From contig NZ_JAAMRE010000007.1 of assembly GCF_013522705.1 (NCBI RefSeq), forward strand, positions 124,001 to 188,000: a DNA stretch of 64,000 bases, given 5' to 3'. Both the position numbers and the translations under genes were made by a program. The notes under the pieces are model-generated. The model worked only from the letters and a program-made list of their open reading frames with translations, was not told the origin of the DNA and did not search any database. This document shows positions 34,444 through 46,339 of the stretch, piece by piece. This DNA comes from Pseudomonas lurida (GTDB lineage Bacteria > Pseudomonadota > Gammaproteobacteria > Pseudomonadales > Pseudomonadaceae). Position 1 is the stretch's first letter, and each line of letters opens with the position of its first letter.

Positions 34444-35958
34444 ATGCAATCCCGCCACTTGAAGTTACTCGCCGCCGCCACGCTGACCGCCTGGTCGCTG
34501 ACCGCCGGTTTCGCCCAGGCCGCCGGTGTACTCACCATCGGTTGCCGTGAAGACAGCACCACGTTCGACCCGATCAAAAGCGCGCAGAACCGCGATACCT
34601 GGGTGTTTGCCAACGTCTACGACACCCTGGTGCGCGTAGACAACCTGGGCACCAAGATGGAACCGGGCCTGGCTGAAAGCTGGGAGATATCCAAGGACGG
34701 CCTGACCTATACCTTCAAGCTGCGTGACGCGAAATTCTCCGATGGCTCGCCGATCACCGCCGCCGACGCCGCTTTCAGCCTGTTGCGCATCCGCGACAAC
34801 AAGGCTTCGCTGTGGGCTGACCCGTTCAGCCTGATCAACACGGCCACGGCCGCCGACCCGAAAACCCTGGTGGTCACGCTCAAGACCCCGGCGGTGGCCT
34901 TCCTCTCCCAACTTGCTTCGCCGACGGTGTCGATCCTGTCCGAAAAAGCCATGACCTCCATGGGCGAAGACGCCTACTCGGAAAACCCGGTGACGTCCGG
35001 TGCGTTTACGGTAGAAGAGTGGCGCAAGGGCGATCGGGTGATCCTCAAGAAGAACCCGAACTTCTGGCAGGCTCAAAAGGTAAGCCTGGACGGTGTGGAG
35101 TGGGTCTCGGTGACCGATGACAACACCCGTATGCGCATGGTGCAGAACGACGAACTCGATACCGCGATCTTCGTGCCGTTTTCTCGAGTTGAAGAGTTGA
35201 AGAAAGACAAAAACGTGGTGGTCCACGCCGACCCGTCCACCCGTGAAGATCACTTGTTGATCAACCATGCCCACGGCCTGTTGGCCAAACCCGAAGTGCG
35301 CCAGGCGCTGGACATGGCCATCGATAAGCAATCGCTGGTCAAAACCGTCACGTACGGCCAGGGCACCGTGGCTTATTCCTACATCCCGAAAGGCTCGCTG
35401 TACCACTACCCCAATAACCTGCAGCGCCCCTATGACCCCACCGCCGCCAAGAAGCTGCTGGAACAGGCCAGCGCCAAGGACTTGAAACTCAACTATGTGG
35501 TCAATGCCGGCAACGAAGCCGATGAGCAGATCGCGGTGATTATCAAGGACCAGTTGGCCAAGGTCGGCGTGACCGCCAACCTGCAGAAGGTCGACCCGAC
35601 CCAGAGCTGGCAGATGCTGGTGGACGGTGAGTACGACATTTCGGTGATGTACTGGACCAACGACATCCTCGACCCGGACCAGAAGACCACCTTCGTGCTG
35701 GGCCACGACACCAACCAGAACTATATGACCCGCTACAAGAACGACAAGGTCAAGGACCTGGTCGCCGCAGCCCGCATCGAAGCCGACCCGGCCAAGCGCG
35801 AGCAGATGTATGTGGAACTGCAGAAACTGGCCAAGCAGGATGTGAACTGGATCGACCTGTACTACAGCCCTTACATCAATATCTCACGCAAGAATGTGAG
35901 CAACTTCCTGCAAAACCCGCTGGGCCGTTTCACCCTGGAAGAAGTCGTGAAAAACTAA
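34444..35958 (+). CDS. Periplasmic substrate-binding protein, DppA/OppA family
   Basis: This 504-residue exported protein has a signal peptide (MQSRHLKLLAAATLTAWSLT, cleaved after AQA). Family landmarks are 'DSTTFDPIKSAQNRDTWVFANVYDTLV', 'GLAESWEISKDGLTYTFKLRDAKFSDG' (the SBP family 5 signature) and a C-terminal lobe ending 'SNFLQNPLGRFTLEEVV'. It captures the transporter's ligand in the periplasm. By analogy with the PipR loci this may include the ethanolamine-derived plant amide as well as peptides. It is last in the operon, and a perfect hairpin follows at 35984. Confidence 0.93.
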   Translation: MQSRHLKLLAAATLTAWSLTAGFAQAAGVLTIGCREDSTTFDPIKSAQNRDTWVFANVYDTLVRVDNLGTKMEPGLAESWEISKDGLTYTFKLRDAKFSDGSPITAADAAFSLLRIRDNKASLWADPFSLINTATAADPKTLVVTLKTPAVAFLSQLASPTVSILSEKAMTSMGEDAYSENPVTSGAFTVEEWRKGDRVILKKNPNFWQAQKVSLDGVEWVSVTDDNTRMRMVQNDELDTAIFVPFSRVEELKKDKNVVVHADPSTREDHLLINHAHGLLAKPEVRQALDMAIDKQSLVKTVTYGQGTVAYSYIPKGSLYHYPNNLQRPYDPTAAKKLLEQASAKDLKLNYVVNAGNEADEQIAVIIKDQLAKVGVTANLQKVDPTQSWQMLVDGEYDISVMYWTNDILDPDQKTTFVLGHDTNQNYMTRYKNDKVKDLVAAARIEADPAKREQMYVELQKLAKQDVNWIDLYYSPYINISRKNVSNFLQNPLGRFTLEEVVKN

Positions 35959-35983
35959 GCATTCGGCAACCGCGCAATACAAG

Positions 35984-36014
35984 TGTGGGAGGGGGCTTGC
36001 CCCTCCCACATTTT
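35984..36014. terminator. REP-derived hairpin terminator after the transporter operon
   Basis: TGTGGGAGGGG-GCTTG-CCCCTCCCACA is a perfect 11-base stem with a 5-base loop followed by TTTT. The sequence is a REP half-unit closed on itself, so a repeat appears to act as terminator between the convergent transporter operon and yciK. Confidence 0.8.
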
Positions 36015-36033
36015 GTTCCAGTTGTGTCAGTTG

Positions 36034-36774
36034 TTACTGGGCATCGAATGCCTGCCCATTCACGCCGGCACTGTCCGGCCCCATCAAGTACAGGTACACC
36101 GGCATGATCTCTTCCGGTGCCGGCCTTTCCATCGGGTTTTCCCCTGGATAGGCCTGGGCACGCATGCTGGTGCGGGTGCCGCCTGGGTTGACGCTGTTGG
36201 CGCGTACCGCCGCCACATCCTCCAGTTCGTCGGCCAGGGTCTGCATCAGGCCTTCAGTGGCAAACTTGGACACGCCATACGCGCCCCAGTACGCGCGGCC
36301 TTTGCGCCCGACGCTGCTGGAGGTGAACACCACTGACGCATCCTGGGACAGTTTGAGCAATGGCAGCAAGGTGCTGGTCAGCATAAACATCGCATTGACG
36401 TTCACATGCATCACACGCATGAAGTTCTCGCCGGACAACTGCTCGATCGGCGTGCGGGGGCCGATGATCGAGGCGTTGTGCAGCAGGCCGTCGAGGTGGC
36501 CGAACTCTTTCTCGATCATCGCCGCCAACTCATCGTATTGATGGGGCAGGGCGGTTTCCAGGTTGAACGGGATCACCACCGGTTGCGGGTGGCCGGCGGC
36601 TTCGATTTCGTCATACACCTGGGCCAGGTTGGCTTCGGTCTTGCCCAGCAACAGTACGGTGGCGCCGTGGGCGGCATAGGTTTTCGCCGCTGCCGCGCCA
36701 ATCCCGCGACCGGCGCCGGTCACCAGGATGACCCGGCCTTTGAGCAGTTCTGGACGTGCGGAGTAATCAAACAT
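36034..36774 (-). CDS. yciK: YciK-family short-chain dehydrogenase
   Basis: This 246-residue SDR oxidoreductase has cofactor motif VTGAGRGIGAAAAKTY (TGxxxGIG), NAS in 'LLHNASIIGP', the catalytic serine in 'VVFTSSSVGRKG' and Y-x3-K in AYWGAYGVSKFATEG. YciK's physiological substrate is unknown. Its place after ubiG and mupP is the conserved Pseudomonas order, probably one leftward operon with 104 bases between it and mupP. Confidence 0.92.
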   Translation of the reverse strand: MFDYSARPELLKGRVILVTGAGRGIGAAAAKTYAAHGATVLLLGKTEANLAQVYDEIEAAGHPQPVVIPFNLETALPHQYDELAAMIEKEFGHLDGLLHNASIIGPRTPIEQLSGENFMRVMHVNVNAMFMLTSTLLPLLKLSQDASVVFTSSSVGRKGRAYWGAYGVSKFATEGLMQTLADELEDVAAVRANSVNPGGTRTSMRAQAYPGENPMERPAPEEIMPVYLYLMGPDSAGVNGQAFDAQ

Positions 36775-36878
36775 AAATAGCCTCGACAGAATTCAACATG
36801 TTTCAGCACAAAACTTGAGACCGGTGGAGATACCCTGTGGGAGGGGGAGCTTCATAGGTCAGCTGGATCGATGAGCCA

Positions 36879-37550
36879 TCAGCAACTGCATAGCGCGTTA
36901 TCCAGCACCTTGCGCAGTTCCAGCGGGTGATCCACCACCACATCCGCACCCCAATGATGTGGGTTGTCGTCCGGGTGGATATAGCCATAGGTGACCGCCG
37001 CCGTGCGCGTGCCGGCGTCGCGGCCGGATTCGATATCGCGCAGGTCGTCGCCCACGAACAGCACGCTGGCAGGGTCGAGGTCGAGCATCTTGCACGCCAG
37101 GATCAGCGGCTCCGGGTCCGGTTTGCTGTTCTTTACATGGTCCGGGCAGATCAGCAGCGCAGAACGCTCGGCCAGGCCCAGTTGCTGCATGATCGGCTCG
37201 GCAAAGCGCACCGGCTTGTTGGTGACCACGCCCCAGATCAGGTTGGCCTTCTCGATGTCCGCCAGCAGCTCGCTCATACCGTCGAACAGCTTGCTATGGA
37301 CCGCGCAGCCCTTGAGGTAGCGCTCAAGGAATTCCTGGCGCAGCTCCTCGAAACCCGGCGACTCCGGGTCCATCGAGAACGTCACCGCGACCATCGCCCG
37401 CGCACCGCCGGAGATTTCGTCGCGAATGTGCTGGTCGTTGATCGGCGCCAGGCCCCGATCGGCGCGCATGGCCTGGCAGATGGCGATAAAGTCCGGCGCC
37501 GTGTCCAGCAGGGTGCCGTCCATATCGAAGAGAACCGCTCGCAGCTTCAC
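36879..37550 (-). CDS. mupP: MurNAc-6-phosphate phosphatase MupP
   Basis: This 223-residue HAD phosphatase has nucleophile motif [14 protein letters not shown] (D9, D11), motif II 'VVTNKP' and motif III/IV '[38 protein letters not shown]'. Pseudomonads use MupP in a cell-wall recycling route (with AmgK and MurU) that bypasses de novo UDP-MurNAc synthesis and lowers fosfomycin sensitivity. Older annotations call it phosphoglycolate phosphatase. The position between ubiG and yciK matches the characterised P. putida and P. aeruginosa genes. It starts 4 bases after the ubiG stop. Confidence 0.92.
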   Translation of the reverse strand: MKLRAVLFDMDGTLLDTAPDFIAICQAMRADRGLAPINDQHIRDEISGGARAMVAVTFSMDPESPGFEELRQEFLERYLKGCAVHSKLFDGMSELLADIEKANLIWGVVTNKPVRFAEPIMQQLGLAERSALLICPDHVKNSKPDPEPLILACKMLDLDPASVLFVGDDLRDIESGRDAGTRTAAVTYGYIHPDDNPHHWGADVVVDHPLELRKVLDNALCSC

Positions 37551-37554
37551 AGGC

Positions 37555-38253
37555 TTACTCCTCGCGCAGGGTCTGGATCATGTAATTGACGTCGACGTCG
37601 TTGGCCAGCTTGTAGTGCTTGGTCAGCGGGTTGTAGGTCAGGCCGATGATGTCCTTGACGGTCAGCCCGGCCTGGCGGCTCCAGGCCCCCAGCTCGGAAG
37701 GGCGGATGAATTTCTTGAAGTCGTGGGTGCCGCGCGGCAACAGCTTCATGATGTACTCGGCGCCGATGATCGCGAACAGGTACGCCTTGGGGTTGCGGTT
37801 GATGGTGGAGAAAAACACTTGGCCGCCCGGCTTGACCATACGGAAGCACGCGCGGATCACCGAGGACGGGTCCGGCACGTGTTCGAGCATTTCCAGGCAC
37901 GTGACCACGTCGAATTGCCCGGGCATTTCCTCGGCCAGGGCTTCGGCGGTGATCTGGCGGTATTCAACGCTCACGCCGGACTCCAACTGGTGCAGCTGGG
38001 CCACGGCCAGTGGCGCTTCGCCCATGTCGATTCCCATCACCGTGGCGCCGCGCTGGGCCATGGCTTCGCTGAGGATGCCGCCGCCGCAGCCGACGTCCAG
38101 CACCTTCTTGCCGGCCAGATTGACGCGTTCGTCAATCCAGTTGACTCGCAGCGGGTTGATGTCGTGCAGCGGTTTGAACTCGCTTTCGCGGTCCCACCAG
38201 CGGTGAGCCAGGGCTTCGAATTTGGCGATTTCGGCGTGATCGACGTTGCTCAT
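37555..38253 (-). CDS. ubiG: Ubiquinone biosynthesis O-methyltransferase UbiG
   Basis: This 232-residue SAM-dependent enzyme performs both O-methylation steps of ubiquinone synthesis. It shows [21 protein letters not shown], the SAM motif [19 protein letters not shown], '[15 protein letters not shown]' and '[21 protein letters not shown]', all UbiG hallmarks. Length equals the family norm. It is the first gene of the leftward ubiG-mupP-yciK run. Confidence 0.96.
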   Translation of the reverse strand: MSNVDHAEIAKFEALAHRWWDRESEFKPLHDINPLRVNWIDERVNLAGKKVLDVGCGGGILSEAMAQRGATVMGIDMGEAPLAVAQLHQLESGVSVEYRQITAEALAEEMPGQFDVVTCLEMLEHVPDPSSVIRACFRMVKPGGQVFFSTINRNPKAYLFAIIGAEYIMKLLPRGTHDFKKFIRPSELGAWSRQAGLTVKDIIGLTYNPLTKHYKLANDVDVNYMIQTLREE

Positions 38254-38317
38254 GGTGCATCCTCTGAATCTGATAAATCGGTTGGCCGGTGCTGAACGCG
38301 CGGGTTCAACACCGTCG

Positions 38318-39649
38318 TTATTCGTGCTGCCCGCTGATGCGCCGGCCCCAGGCGATGGCCGTGGCGGTCAACTGTTGCTCATCCATGCGGGTCAATTGCC
38401 GGTCGTCGAGCAACTGCTTGCCGGCGACCCAAAGGTGTTTCACGCTGTCACGTCCGGTGGCATATATAAGCTGTGAGACCGGATCGTAGATCGGTTGTTG
38501 CGCCAGCCCCGACAGATCGAAGGCGACGATGTCCGCCGCCTTGCCCACTTCCAGCGAGCCGATCTCATTTTCCAGGCCCATGGCGCGCGCACCATTGAGC
38601 GTAGCCATGCGCAGCGCGCGATGCGCATCCAGAGCGGTGGCCGAACCGGCGACGGCCTTGGCCAGCATCGCAGCGGTGCGGGTTTCGCCGAGCAAGTCCA
38701 AGTCGTTGTTGCTGGCGGCGCCGTCGGTGCCCAGGGCCACATTAACGCCAGCCTGCCACAGACGTTCCACCGGGCAGAAGCCACTGGCCAGTTTCAGGTT
38801 CGACTCGGGGCAATGAATCACGCTGGTATTGCTTTCTACCAGCAAAACCAGGTCGTCCTCGCTGATTTGGGTCATGTGAACGGCCTGGAAGCGCGGCCCC
38901 AGCAGCCCCAGGCGACCCAGGCGCGCCAACGGTCGCTCGCCGGTCTTTTCGACGGCTTGCTGCACCTCGAAGGCGGTTTCGTGGACATGCATATGGATGG
39001 CGGCGTCGAGTTCTTCGGCGATGACCCGGATTTTCTCCAGGTTGGCGTCGCAGACGGTGTAGGGCGCATGGGGGCCGAAGGTGATCTTGATGCGCGGGTG
39101 GTGCTTGAGGTCGCCGAACAGCTCGATGCCCTGGCGGATCGCTTCATCGGCGCTGCCGGCGCCGGGGATCGGAAAGTCGAGGATCGGAATCGCGATCTGT
39201 GCGCGCATGCCGCTGTTGTGCACGCAGTCGCTGGCGACCTTGGGGTAGAAGTACATGTCGGAGAAACAGCTGATGCCGCCTTTGAGCTGTTCGGCGATCG
39301 CCAGGTCGGTGCCGTCGCGTACGAAGGCCTCGTCGACCCACTTGGCCTCGGCGGGCCAGATGTGTTTTTCCAGCCAGGTCATCAGCGGCAGGTCGTCGGC
39401 CAGGCCGCGAAACAGGCTCATCGCCGCGTGCCCGTGGGCATTGATCAAGCCGGGGCTGAGCAGCATGCCCGGCAGCTCGCGCACCTCGGTGGCCTGCAGC
39501 TTCAGTGCCGCCGCCCGCGGGCCGATAAAGGCAATGCGCCCGTCGCGAATCCCCAGGCCATGTTCCTTGAGTACCACGCCGGCCGGCTCCACAGGCACCA
39601 GCCAGGTCGGCAGCAGCAAGATGTCGAGCGGGGCGGCAGTGGCGGTCAT
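38318..39649 (-). CDS. mtaD: Methylthioadenosine deaminase (TRZ/ATZ amidohydrolase)
   Basis: This 443-residue metallo-amidohydrolase has the zinc/iron ligands [14 protein letters not shown] (H-x-H), HMHVHET and [13 protein letters not shown] (Asp), and begins with a small beta domain. In P. aeruginosa the syntenic gene (PA3170) encodes 5'-methylthioadenosine deaminase, which converts MTA to methylthioinosine in a purine salvage route used instead of direct MTA phosphorolysis. It diverges from mtnA, which acts later in the same pathway. S-adenosylhomocysteine is a possible second substrate. Confidence 0.92.
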   Translation of the reverse strand: MTATAAPLDILLLPTWLVPVEPAGVVLKEHGLGIRDGRIAFIGPRAAALKLQATEVRELPGMLLSPGLINAHGHAAMSLFRGLADDLPLMTWLEKHIWPAEAKWVDEAFVRDGTDLAIAEQLKGGISCFSDMYFYPKVASDCVHNSGMRAQIAIPILDFPIPGAGSADEAIRQGIELFGDLKHHPRIKITFGPHAPYTVCDANLEKIRVIAEELDAAIHMHVHETAFEVQQAVEKTGERPLARLGRLGLLGPRFQAVHMTQISEDDLVLLVESNTSVIHCPESNLKLASGFCPVERLWQAGVNVALGTDGAASNNDLDLLGETRTAAMLAKAVAGSATALDAHRALRMATLNGARAMGLENEIGSLEVGKAADIVAFDLSGLAQQPIYDPVSQLIYATGRDSVKHLWVAGKQLLDDRQLTRMDEQQLTATAIAWGRRISGQHE

Positions 39650-39719
39650 CGCGGGCTTCTTCCTGGACAGCTATAAAAGAAGCGCGAAGTATACCCGAGC
39701 GTCCTGGCTGGCGGATCGC

Positions 39720-39725
39720 TATAAT
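39720..39725 (+). promoter_or_regulatory. -10 box of the mtnA promoter
   Basis: A consensus TATAAT lies 33 bases before the mtnA start in the 109-base divergent gap. No good -35 is visible at 16-18 bases, so the promoter may need an activator. Confidence 0.55.
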
Positions 39726-39758
39726 CGGCGGCTTTTGTTCATGAGTGCGGAGTAAGGG

Positions 39759-40829
39759 ATGCGCGATCGACTGTTGGCAGCGGAGAAAGTGAAGGCCATC
39801 GATTGGCGCGACGGCACGCTGCACCTGCTCGACCAACGTGCCTTGCCGTCCCGGGAGAGTTGGATAGCCTGCGCCACGGTGGATGAAGTGGCGCAGGCCA
39901 TTCGCGCGATGGTCGTGCGTGGCGCGGCAGCCATCGGTATCAGCGCCGCCTATGGCCTGGTGCTCGCCGCTCGGGCACGCATCGCCGAGGGCGGTGACTG
40001 GCAGGCCGGTTGGGAAGAAGACTACGCACTGCTCGCCGATACCCGTCCAACCGCGTCGAACCTGTTCTGGGCCCTCAAGTGCATGCGCGAGCGCCTCGAC
40101 CGTCTCAAGCCGCACGCCGATCCGCTGGTTGCGCTGGAAGCCGAGGCCGTCGCGATTCACGAGAGTGACCGCGAGGCCAACCTCACCATGGCGCAATTGG
40201 GCGTCGAACTGATCCGCAGGCACCAGGGCAATGCCCAGGCCATTCTGACCCACGGCAACGCGGGCGCGCTGGCTACCGGCGGGGTCGGCACGGCGTTGGG
40301 AGTGATCCGCGGTGCCTTCCTGGAAGGCATGGTCGAGCAGGTTTATGTCAATGAAACGCGCCCGTGGCTGCAAGGCTCGCGCCTGAGCGCCTGGGAGTTG
40401 GCCGGCGAAGGCATCCCGGTACTGGTGAATGCCGACTCGGCCGGCGCGCATATCCTCAAGACCAAAGGGGTGACCTGGGTGATCGTGGGTGCCGACTGCA
40501 TCGCCGCCAACGGTGATGTGATCGGCAAGATCGGCACCTATCAACTGGCGGTCTGCGCCATGCACCACGGCGTGCGTTTTATGGTGGTGGCGCCGAGTTC
40601 AACCCTGGACCTGATGATGGCTACCGGCGATGACGTTGCGCTGGAACAGCGCGATGCTGGCGAGTTGCTGGAGGTGGTGGGGCAGCGCCTGGACGTAGGG
40701 GCCTACAACCCGGTGTTCGACGTGACCCCTGCCGACCTGATCGATGTGATCGTGACCGAAAAAGGCATCGTCGAGCGGCCGGACACCGCGAAATTGGCCA
40801 AGTTGATGTGCCGTAAGCGGCTGCACTGA
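39759..40829 (+). CDS. mtnA: Methylthioribose-1-phosphate isomerase MtnA
   Basis: This 356-residue cytoplasmic enzyme converts methylthioribose-1-phosphate to methylthioribulose-1-phosphate in methionine salvage. It carries the family blocks '[20 protein letters not shown]', '[16 protein letters not shown]', '[24 protein letters not shown]' (catalytic Asp) and '[19 protein letters not shown]'. In the block [14 protein letters not shown] the residue aligned with the catalytic cysteine of Bacillus MtnA (THCN) is glycine 166. This may be normal for pseudomonads, but is worth checking. It lies between mtaD and gyrA as in P. aeruginosa, where it was once misannotated as an eIF2B-like initiation factor. 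Confidence 0.92.
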   Translation: MRDRLLAAEKVKAIDWRDGTLHLLDQRALPSRESWIACATVDEVAQAIRAMVVRGAAAIGISAAYGLVLAARARIAEGGDWQAGWEEDYALLADTRPTASNLFWALKCMRERLDRLKPHADPLVALEAEAVAIHESDREANLTMAQLGVELIRRHQGNAQAILTHGNAGALATGGVGTALGVIRGAFLEGMVEQVYVNETRPWLQGSRLSAWELAGEGIPVLVNADSAGAHILKTKGVTWVIVGADCIAANGDVIGKIGTYQLAVCAMHHGVRFMVVAPSSTLDLMMATGDDVALEQRDAGELLEVVGQRLDVGAYNPVFDVTPADLIDVIVTEKGIVERPDTAKLAKLMCRKRLH

Positions 40830-40833
40830 AGTT

Positions 40834-40928
40834 TGTGTGGGGGCTGAAATGGTCATCGGGGGCAAGCCCCCTCTCACACTTGAAGTGTGAACACCGTCAA
40901 ATGTGGGAGGGGGCTTGCCCCCGATTGG
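40834..40928. repeat. REPIN between mtnA and gyrA
   Basis: ATCGGGGGCAAGCCCCCTCTC at 40855-40875 and the inverted GGGAGGGGGCTTGCCCCCGAT at 40905-40925 flank a 29-base spacer with its own palindrome (CACACTTGAAGTGTGA). This is the same REP family as at 20141. Confidence 0.87.
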
Positions 40929-41059
40929 CCCTGAAAGTCAATAAAACCCTCGGATCCGCCCTCGAAAAACACCACCACCCCACCTCTGAGCCCCTCTCGT
41001 CGCCCTCAAGCCTGTCATCCGTCAACTTACTATGCTCCATGCCCATCAAGGGGATAGGT

Positions 41060-41252
41060 GCGTGGCGGCGATTGTGATAACATCCGGCGGTTTCCAAGGC
41101 CACCCCGAGGGGTGTCCTATAACGTGCAGATCCGTGTCATAACTCGTTGATTTGTCGTAAGTCGTTGCCAGGCACTCTGCCGGCAGCGGCGAGCTTCGTT
41201 CGTCCCGAATGGATGTGACGAAGTTTCACCCGAAAAAGGAATCAGGCTTCTC
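41060..41252 (+). promoter_or_regulatory. gyrA promoter and structured leader
   Basis: TAACAT near 41077 is a plausible -10. Downstream lie ACCCC-GA-GGGGT (41102-41113), GCC-GGCA-GCGGC (41179-41190) and CTTCGT (41194-41199) pairing with ACGAAG (41218-41223). A conserved 'gyrA RNA motif' is known upstream of gyrA in Pseudomonadales, and this region is the likely match. The ribosome site is AAAGGA at about 41235. Confidence 0.5.
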
Positions 41253-43907
<2,655 letters not shown>

Positions 43908-43917
43908 GCGGACACAC

Positions 43918-43950
43918 AGGGGGCGGATGAAGATTCGCCCCCTTGTTGTT
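43918..43950 (+). terminator. Terminator after gyrA
   Basis: AGGGGGCG ... CGCCCCCT is an 8-base stem with a 10-base loop, followed by the T-rich TTGTTGTTTG. It begins 11 bases after the gyrA stop. Confidence 0.85.
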
Positions 43951-43993
43951 TGTCCCTTATGAAATAACACGTCCTTTGGCTGGACGCGGTCAA

Positions 43994-44080
43994 TGTGGGA
44001 GCTGGCTCGCCTGCGATGGTGGCGCCGCGGTATCACTGCGCTACCGAGGTGCCCTTATCGCAGGCAAGCCAGCTCCCACA
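43994..44080. repeat. REPIN of a third family
   Basis: TGTGGGAGCTGGCTCGCCTG at 43994-44013 and the inverted CAGGCAAGCCAGCTCCCACA at 44061-44080 enclose ATGGTGGCGCCGCGG. The AGCTGGCTCGCCTGCGAT core differs from the AGGGGGCTTGCCCCCGAT type elsewhere in the window. Confidence 0.87.
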
Positions 44081-44150
44081 AGGGTTCGCTCCGGAGAAAG
44101 GTTGTTACCGAACATGATTGCAGCCCCACCAGATCAGAGTGAGATTGGAT

Positions 44151-45236
44151 GTGAGCAAGAGAGCCTATAACTTCTGTGCCGGTCCCGCGGCGCTTCCTGA
44201 AGCAGTCCTGCAGCGCGCGCAGGGTGAACTCCTCGACTGGCATGGAAAAGGCCTCTCCGTGATGGAAATGAGCCATCGCAGCGATGAGTTCGTGTCCATC
44301 GCCACCAAGGCCGAGCAGGATCTGCGCGACTTGCTCGACATTCCATCCAACTACAAAGTGCTGTTCCTGCAAGGCGGTGCCAGCCAGCAATTCGCCCAGA
44401 TCCCGCTGAACCTGCTGCCGGAAGACGGCACTGCGGACTATATCGACACCGGCATCTGGGGGCAGAAAGCGATTGAGGAGGCCTCGCGCTACGGCCACGT
44501 CAATGTGGCGGGCACCGCCAAGCCTTACGATTATTTCGCCATTCCCGGACAGAACGAGTGGAAGCTGTCGAAAGACGCGGCGTACGTGCACTACGTCGCG
44601 AACGAAACCATCGGCGGCCTTGAATTCGACTGGGTACCGCAAGTGGGTGACGTTCCGCTGGTGTGCGACATGTCCTCGGACATTCTCTCGCGTCCCATCG
44701 ACGTGTCGCGCTACGGCATGATCTACGCCGGGGCCCAGAAGAACATCGGCCCGAGCGGCATTCTGGTCAACATTATCCGCGAAGACCTGCTGGGCCGCGC
44801 CCGGTCGGTCTGCCCGACCATGCTCAACTACAAGGTCGCGGCCGATAACGGCTCGATGTACAACACCCCGCCGGCCTTCGCCTGGTACCTCTCCGGCCTG
44901 GTGTTCGAGTGGCTCAAGGAGCAGGGCGGCGTGGCGGCCATGGGCAAGCTTAATGAAGTGAAGAAGCGCACCCTGTACGACTTCATCGACGCCAGCGGCC
45001 TCTACAGCAATCCGATCAACAAAACCGATCGCTCGTGGATGAACGTGCCATTCCGCCTGGCCGACGATCGCCTGGACAAGCCGTTCCTGGCCGGCGCGGA
45101 CGAGCGCGGTCTGCTCAACCTCAAGGGTCACCGTTCGGTGGGCGGCATGCGCGCCTCCATCTACAACGCTGTCGACATCAACGCGATCAACGCGCTGGTG
45201 GCCTACATGGCAGAGTTCGAAAAGGAACACGGCTAA
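44151..45236 (+). CDS. serC: Phosphoserine aminotransferase
   Basis: This 361-residue PLP enzyme makes phosphoserine from 3-phosphohydroxypyruvate and also serves pyridoxine synthesis. It starts VSKRAYNFCAGPAALPEAVL, shows 'VMEMSHRSDEF', the PLP lysine in MIYAGAQKNIGPSG and ends 'VGGMRASIYNAVDINAINALVAYM'. The GTG at 44151 gives exactly the usual SerC length; an ATG 11 codons upstream adds unrelated residues. The stop overlaps the pheA start (TAATG). It is the first gene of the serC-pheA-hisC-tyrA::aroA-cmk-rpsA run. Confidence 0.96.
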   Translation: MSKRAYNFCAGPAALPEAVLQRAQGELLDWHGKGLSVMEMSHRSDEFVSIATKAEQDLRDLLDIPSNYKVLFLQGGASQQFAQIPLNLLPEDGTADYIDTGIWGQKAIEEASRYGHVNVAGTAKPYDYFAIPGQNEWKLSKDAAYVHYVANETIGGLEFDWVPQVGDVPLVCDMSSDILSRPIDVSRYGMIYAGAQKNIGPSGILVNIIREDLLGRARSVCPTMLNYKVAADNGSMYNTPPAFAWYLSGLVFEWLKEQGGVAAMGKLNEVKKRTLYDFIDASGLYSNPINKTDRSWMNVPFRLADDRLDKPFLAGADERGLLNLKGHRSVGGMRASIYNAVDINAINALVAYMAEFEKEHG

Positions 45237-46330
45237 TGTCTGAACAAGAACTCAAGGCCCTGCGCGTGCGCATTGACAGCCTGGATGAGAAAGTCCTGGA
45301 GCTGATCAGTGAGCGCGCGCGGTGCGCCCAGGAAGTGGCGCGGGTGAAGATGGCGTCCCTGGCGGAAGGCGAAGTGCCGGTTTTCTACCGGCCGGAGCGC
45401 GAAGCCCAGGTGCTCAAGCGTGTGATGGAGCGCAACAAAGGGCCGCTGGGTAACGAAGAGATGGCGCGGTTGTTCCGTGAAATCATGTCGTCGTGCCTGG
45501 CCCTGGAGCAGCCGCTGAAAGTGGCCTACCTCGGTCCCGAGGGCACCTTCACCCAGGCGGCGGCCATGAAGCACTTCGGCCACGCAGTGATCAGCAAGCC
45601 AATGGCGGCGATCGACGAAGTGTTCCGAGAAGTGGCGGCCGGTGCGGTGAATTTCGGCGTGGTGCCGGTGGAAAATTCCACCGAAGGCGCGGTCAACCAC
45701 ACGCTGGACAGCTTCCTCGAGCACGACATGGTGATCTGCGGCGAAGTCGAGCTGCGTATCCACCATCACCTGCTGGTGGGCGAGAACACCAAGACCGACA
45801 GCATCAGCCGCATCTATTCCCACGCCCAGTCCCTGGCTCAGTGCCGCAAGTGGCTGGACGCCCACTACCCGAATGTCGAGCGGGTGGCGGTGTCCAGCAA
45901 CGCCGAGGCGGCCAAGCGGGTCAAGGGCGAGTGGAACTCGGCGGCGATCGCCGGTGACATGGCGGCGGGCCTGTATGGCCTGACGCGCCTGGCCGAAAAA
46001 ATCGAGGACCGCCCGGACAACTCCACGCGCTTTTTGATGATCGGTAACCAGGAAGTGCCGCCGACCGGCGACGACAAGACCTCGATCATCGTTTCCATGA
46101 GCAACAAGCCTGGCGCGCTGCATGAGCTGCTGGTGCCGTTCCATGACAATGGGATCGACCTGACGCGTATCGAGACTCGACCTTCACGCAGCGGTAAATG
46201 GACCTACGTGTTCTTTATCGATTTCGTCGGCCATCACCGCGACCCGCTGGTCAAGGGCGTGCTCGAGAAAATCAGTCAGGAAGCCGTGGCACTCAAGGTG
46301 CTGGGCTCTTACCCGAAAGCGGTTTTGTGA
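45236..46330 (+). CDS. pheA: Bifunctional chorismate mutase/prephenate dehydratase
   Basis: This 364-residue P-protein makes phenylpyruvate from chorismate. Residues 1-90 are an AroQ-type chorismate mutase (LKALRVRIDSLDEKVLELIS, 'ARCAQEVARVK', 'FYRPEREAQVLKRV'). Residues about 95-275 are the dehydratase (VAYLGPEGTFTQAAAMKHFG, 'GVVPVENSTEGAVNHTLD' and the catalytic 'DNSTRFLMIG'). The last ~85 residues form an ACT domain (TSIIVSMSNKPGALHELLVPF, 'IDLTRIETRPSR') for feedback inhibition by phenylalanine. Confidence 0.97.
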   Translation: MSEQELKALRVRIDSLDEKVLELISERARCAQEVARVKMASLAEGEVPVFYRPEREAQVLKRVMERNKGPLGNEEMARLFREIMSSCLALEQPLKVAYLGPEGTFTQAAAMKHFGHAVISKPMAAIDEVFREVAAGAVNFGVVPVENSTEGAVNHTLDSFLEHDMVICGEVELRIHHHLLVGENTKTDSISRIYSHAQSLAQCRKWLDAHYPNVERVAVSSNAEAAKRVKGEWNSAAIAGDMAAGLYGLTRLAEKIEDRPDNSTRFLMIGNQEVPPTGDDKTSIIVSMSNKPGALHELLVPFHDNGIDLTRIETRPSRSGKWTYVFFIDFVGHHRDPLVKGVLEKISQEAVALKVLGSYPKAVL

Positions 46331-46339
46331 GGCGTTAAC

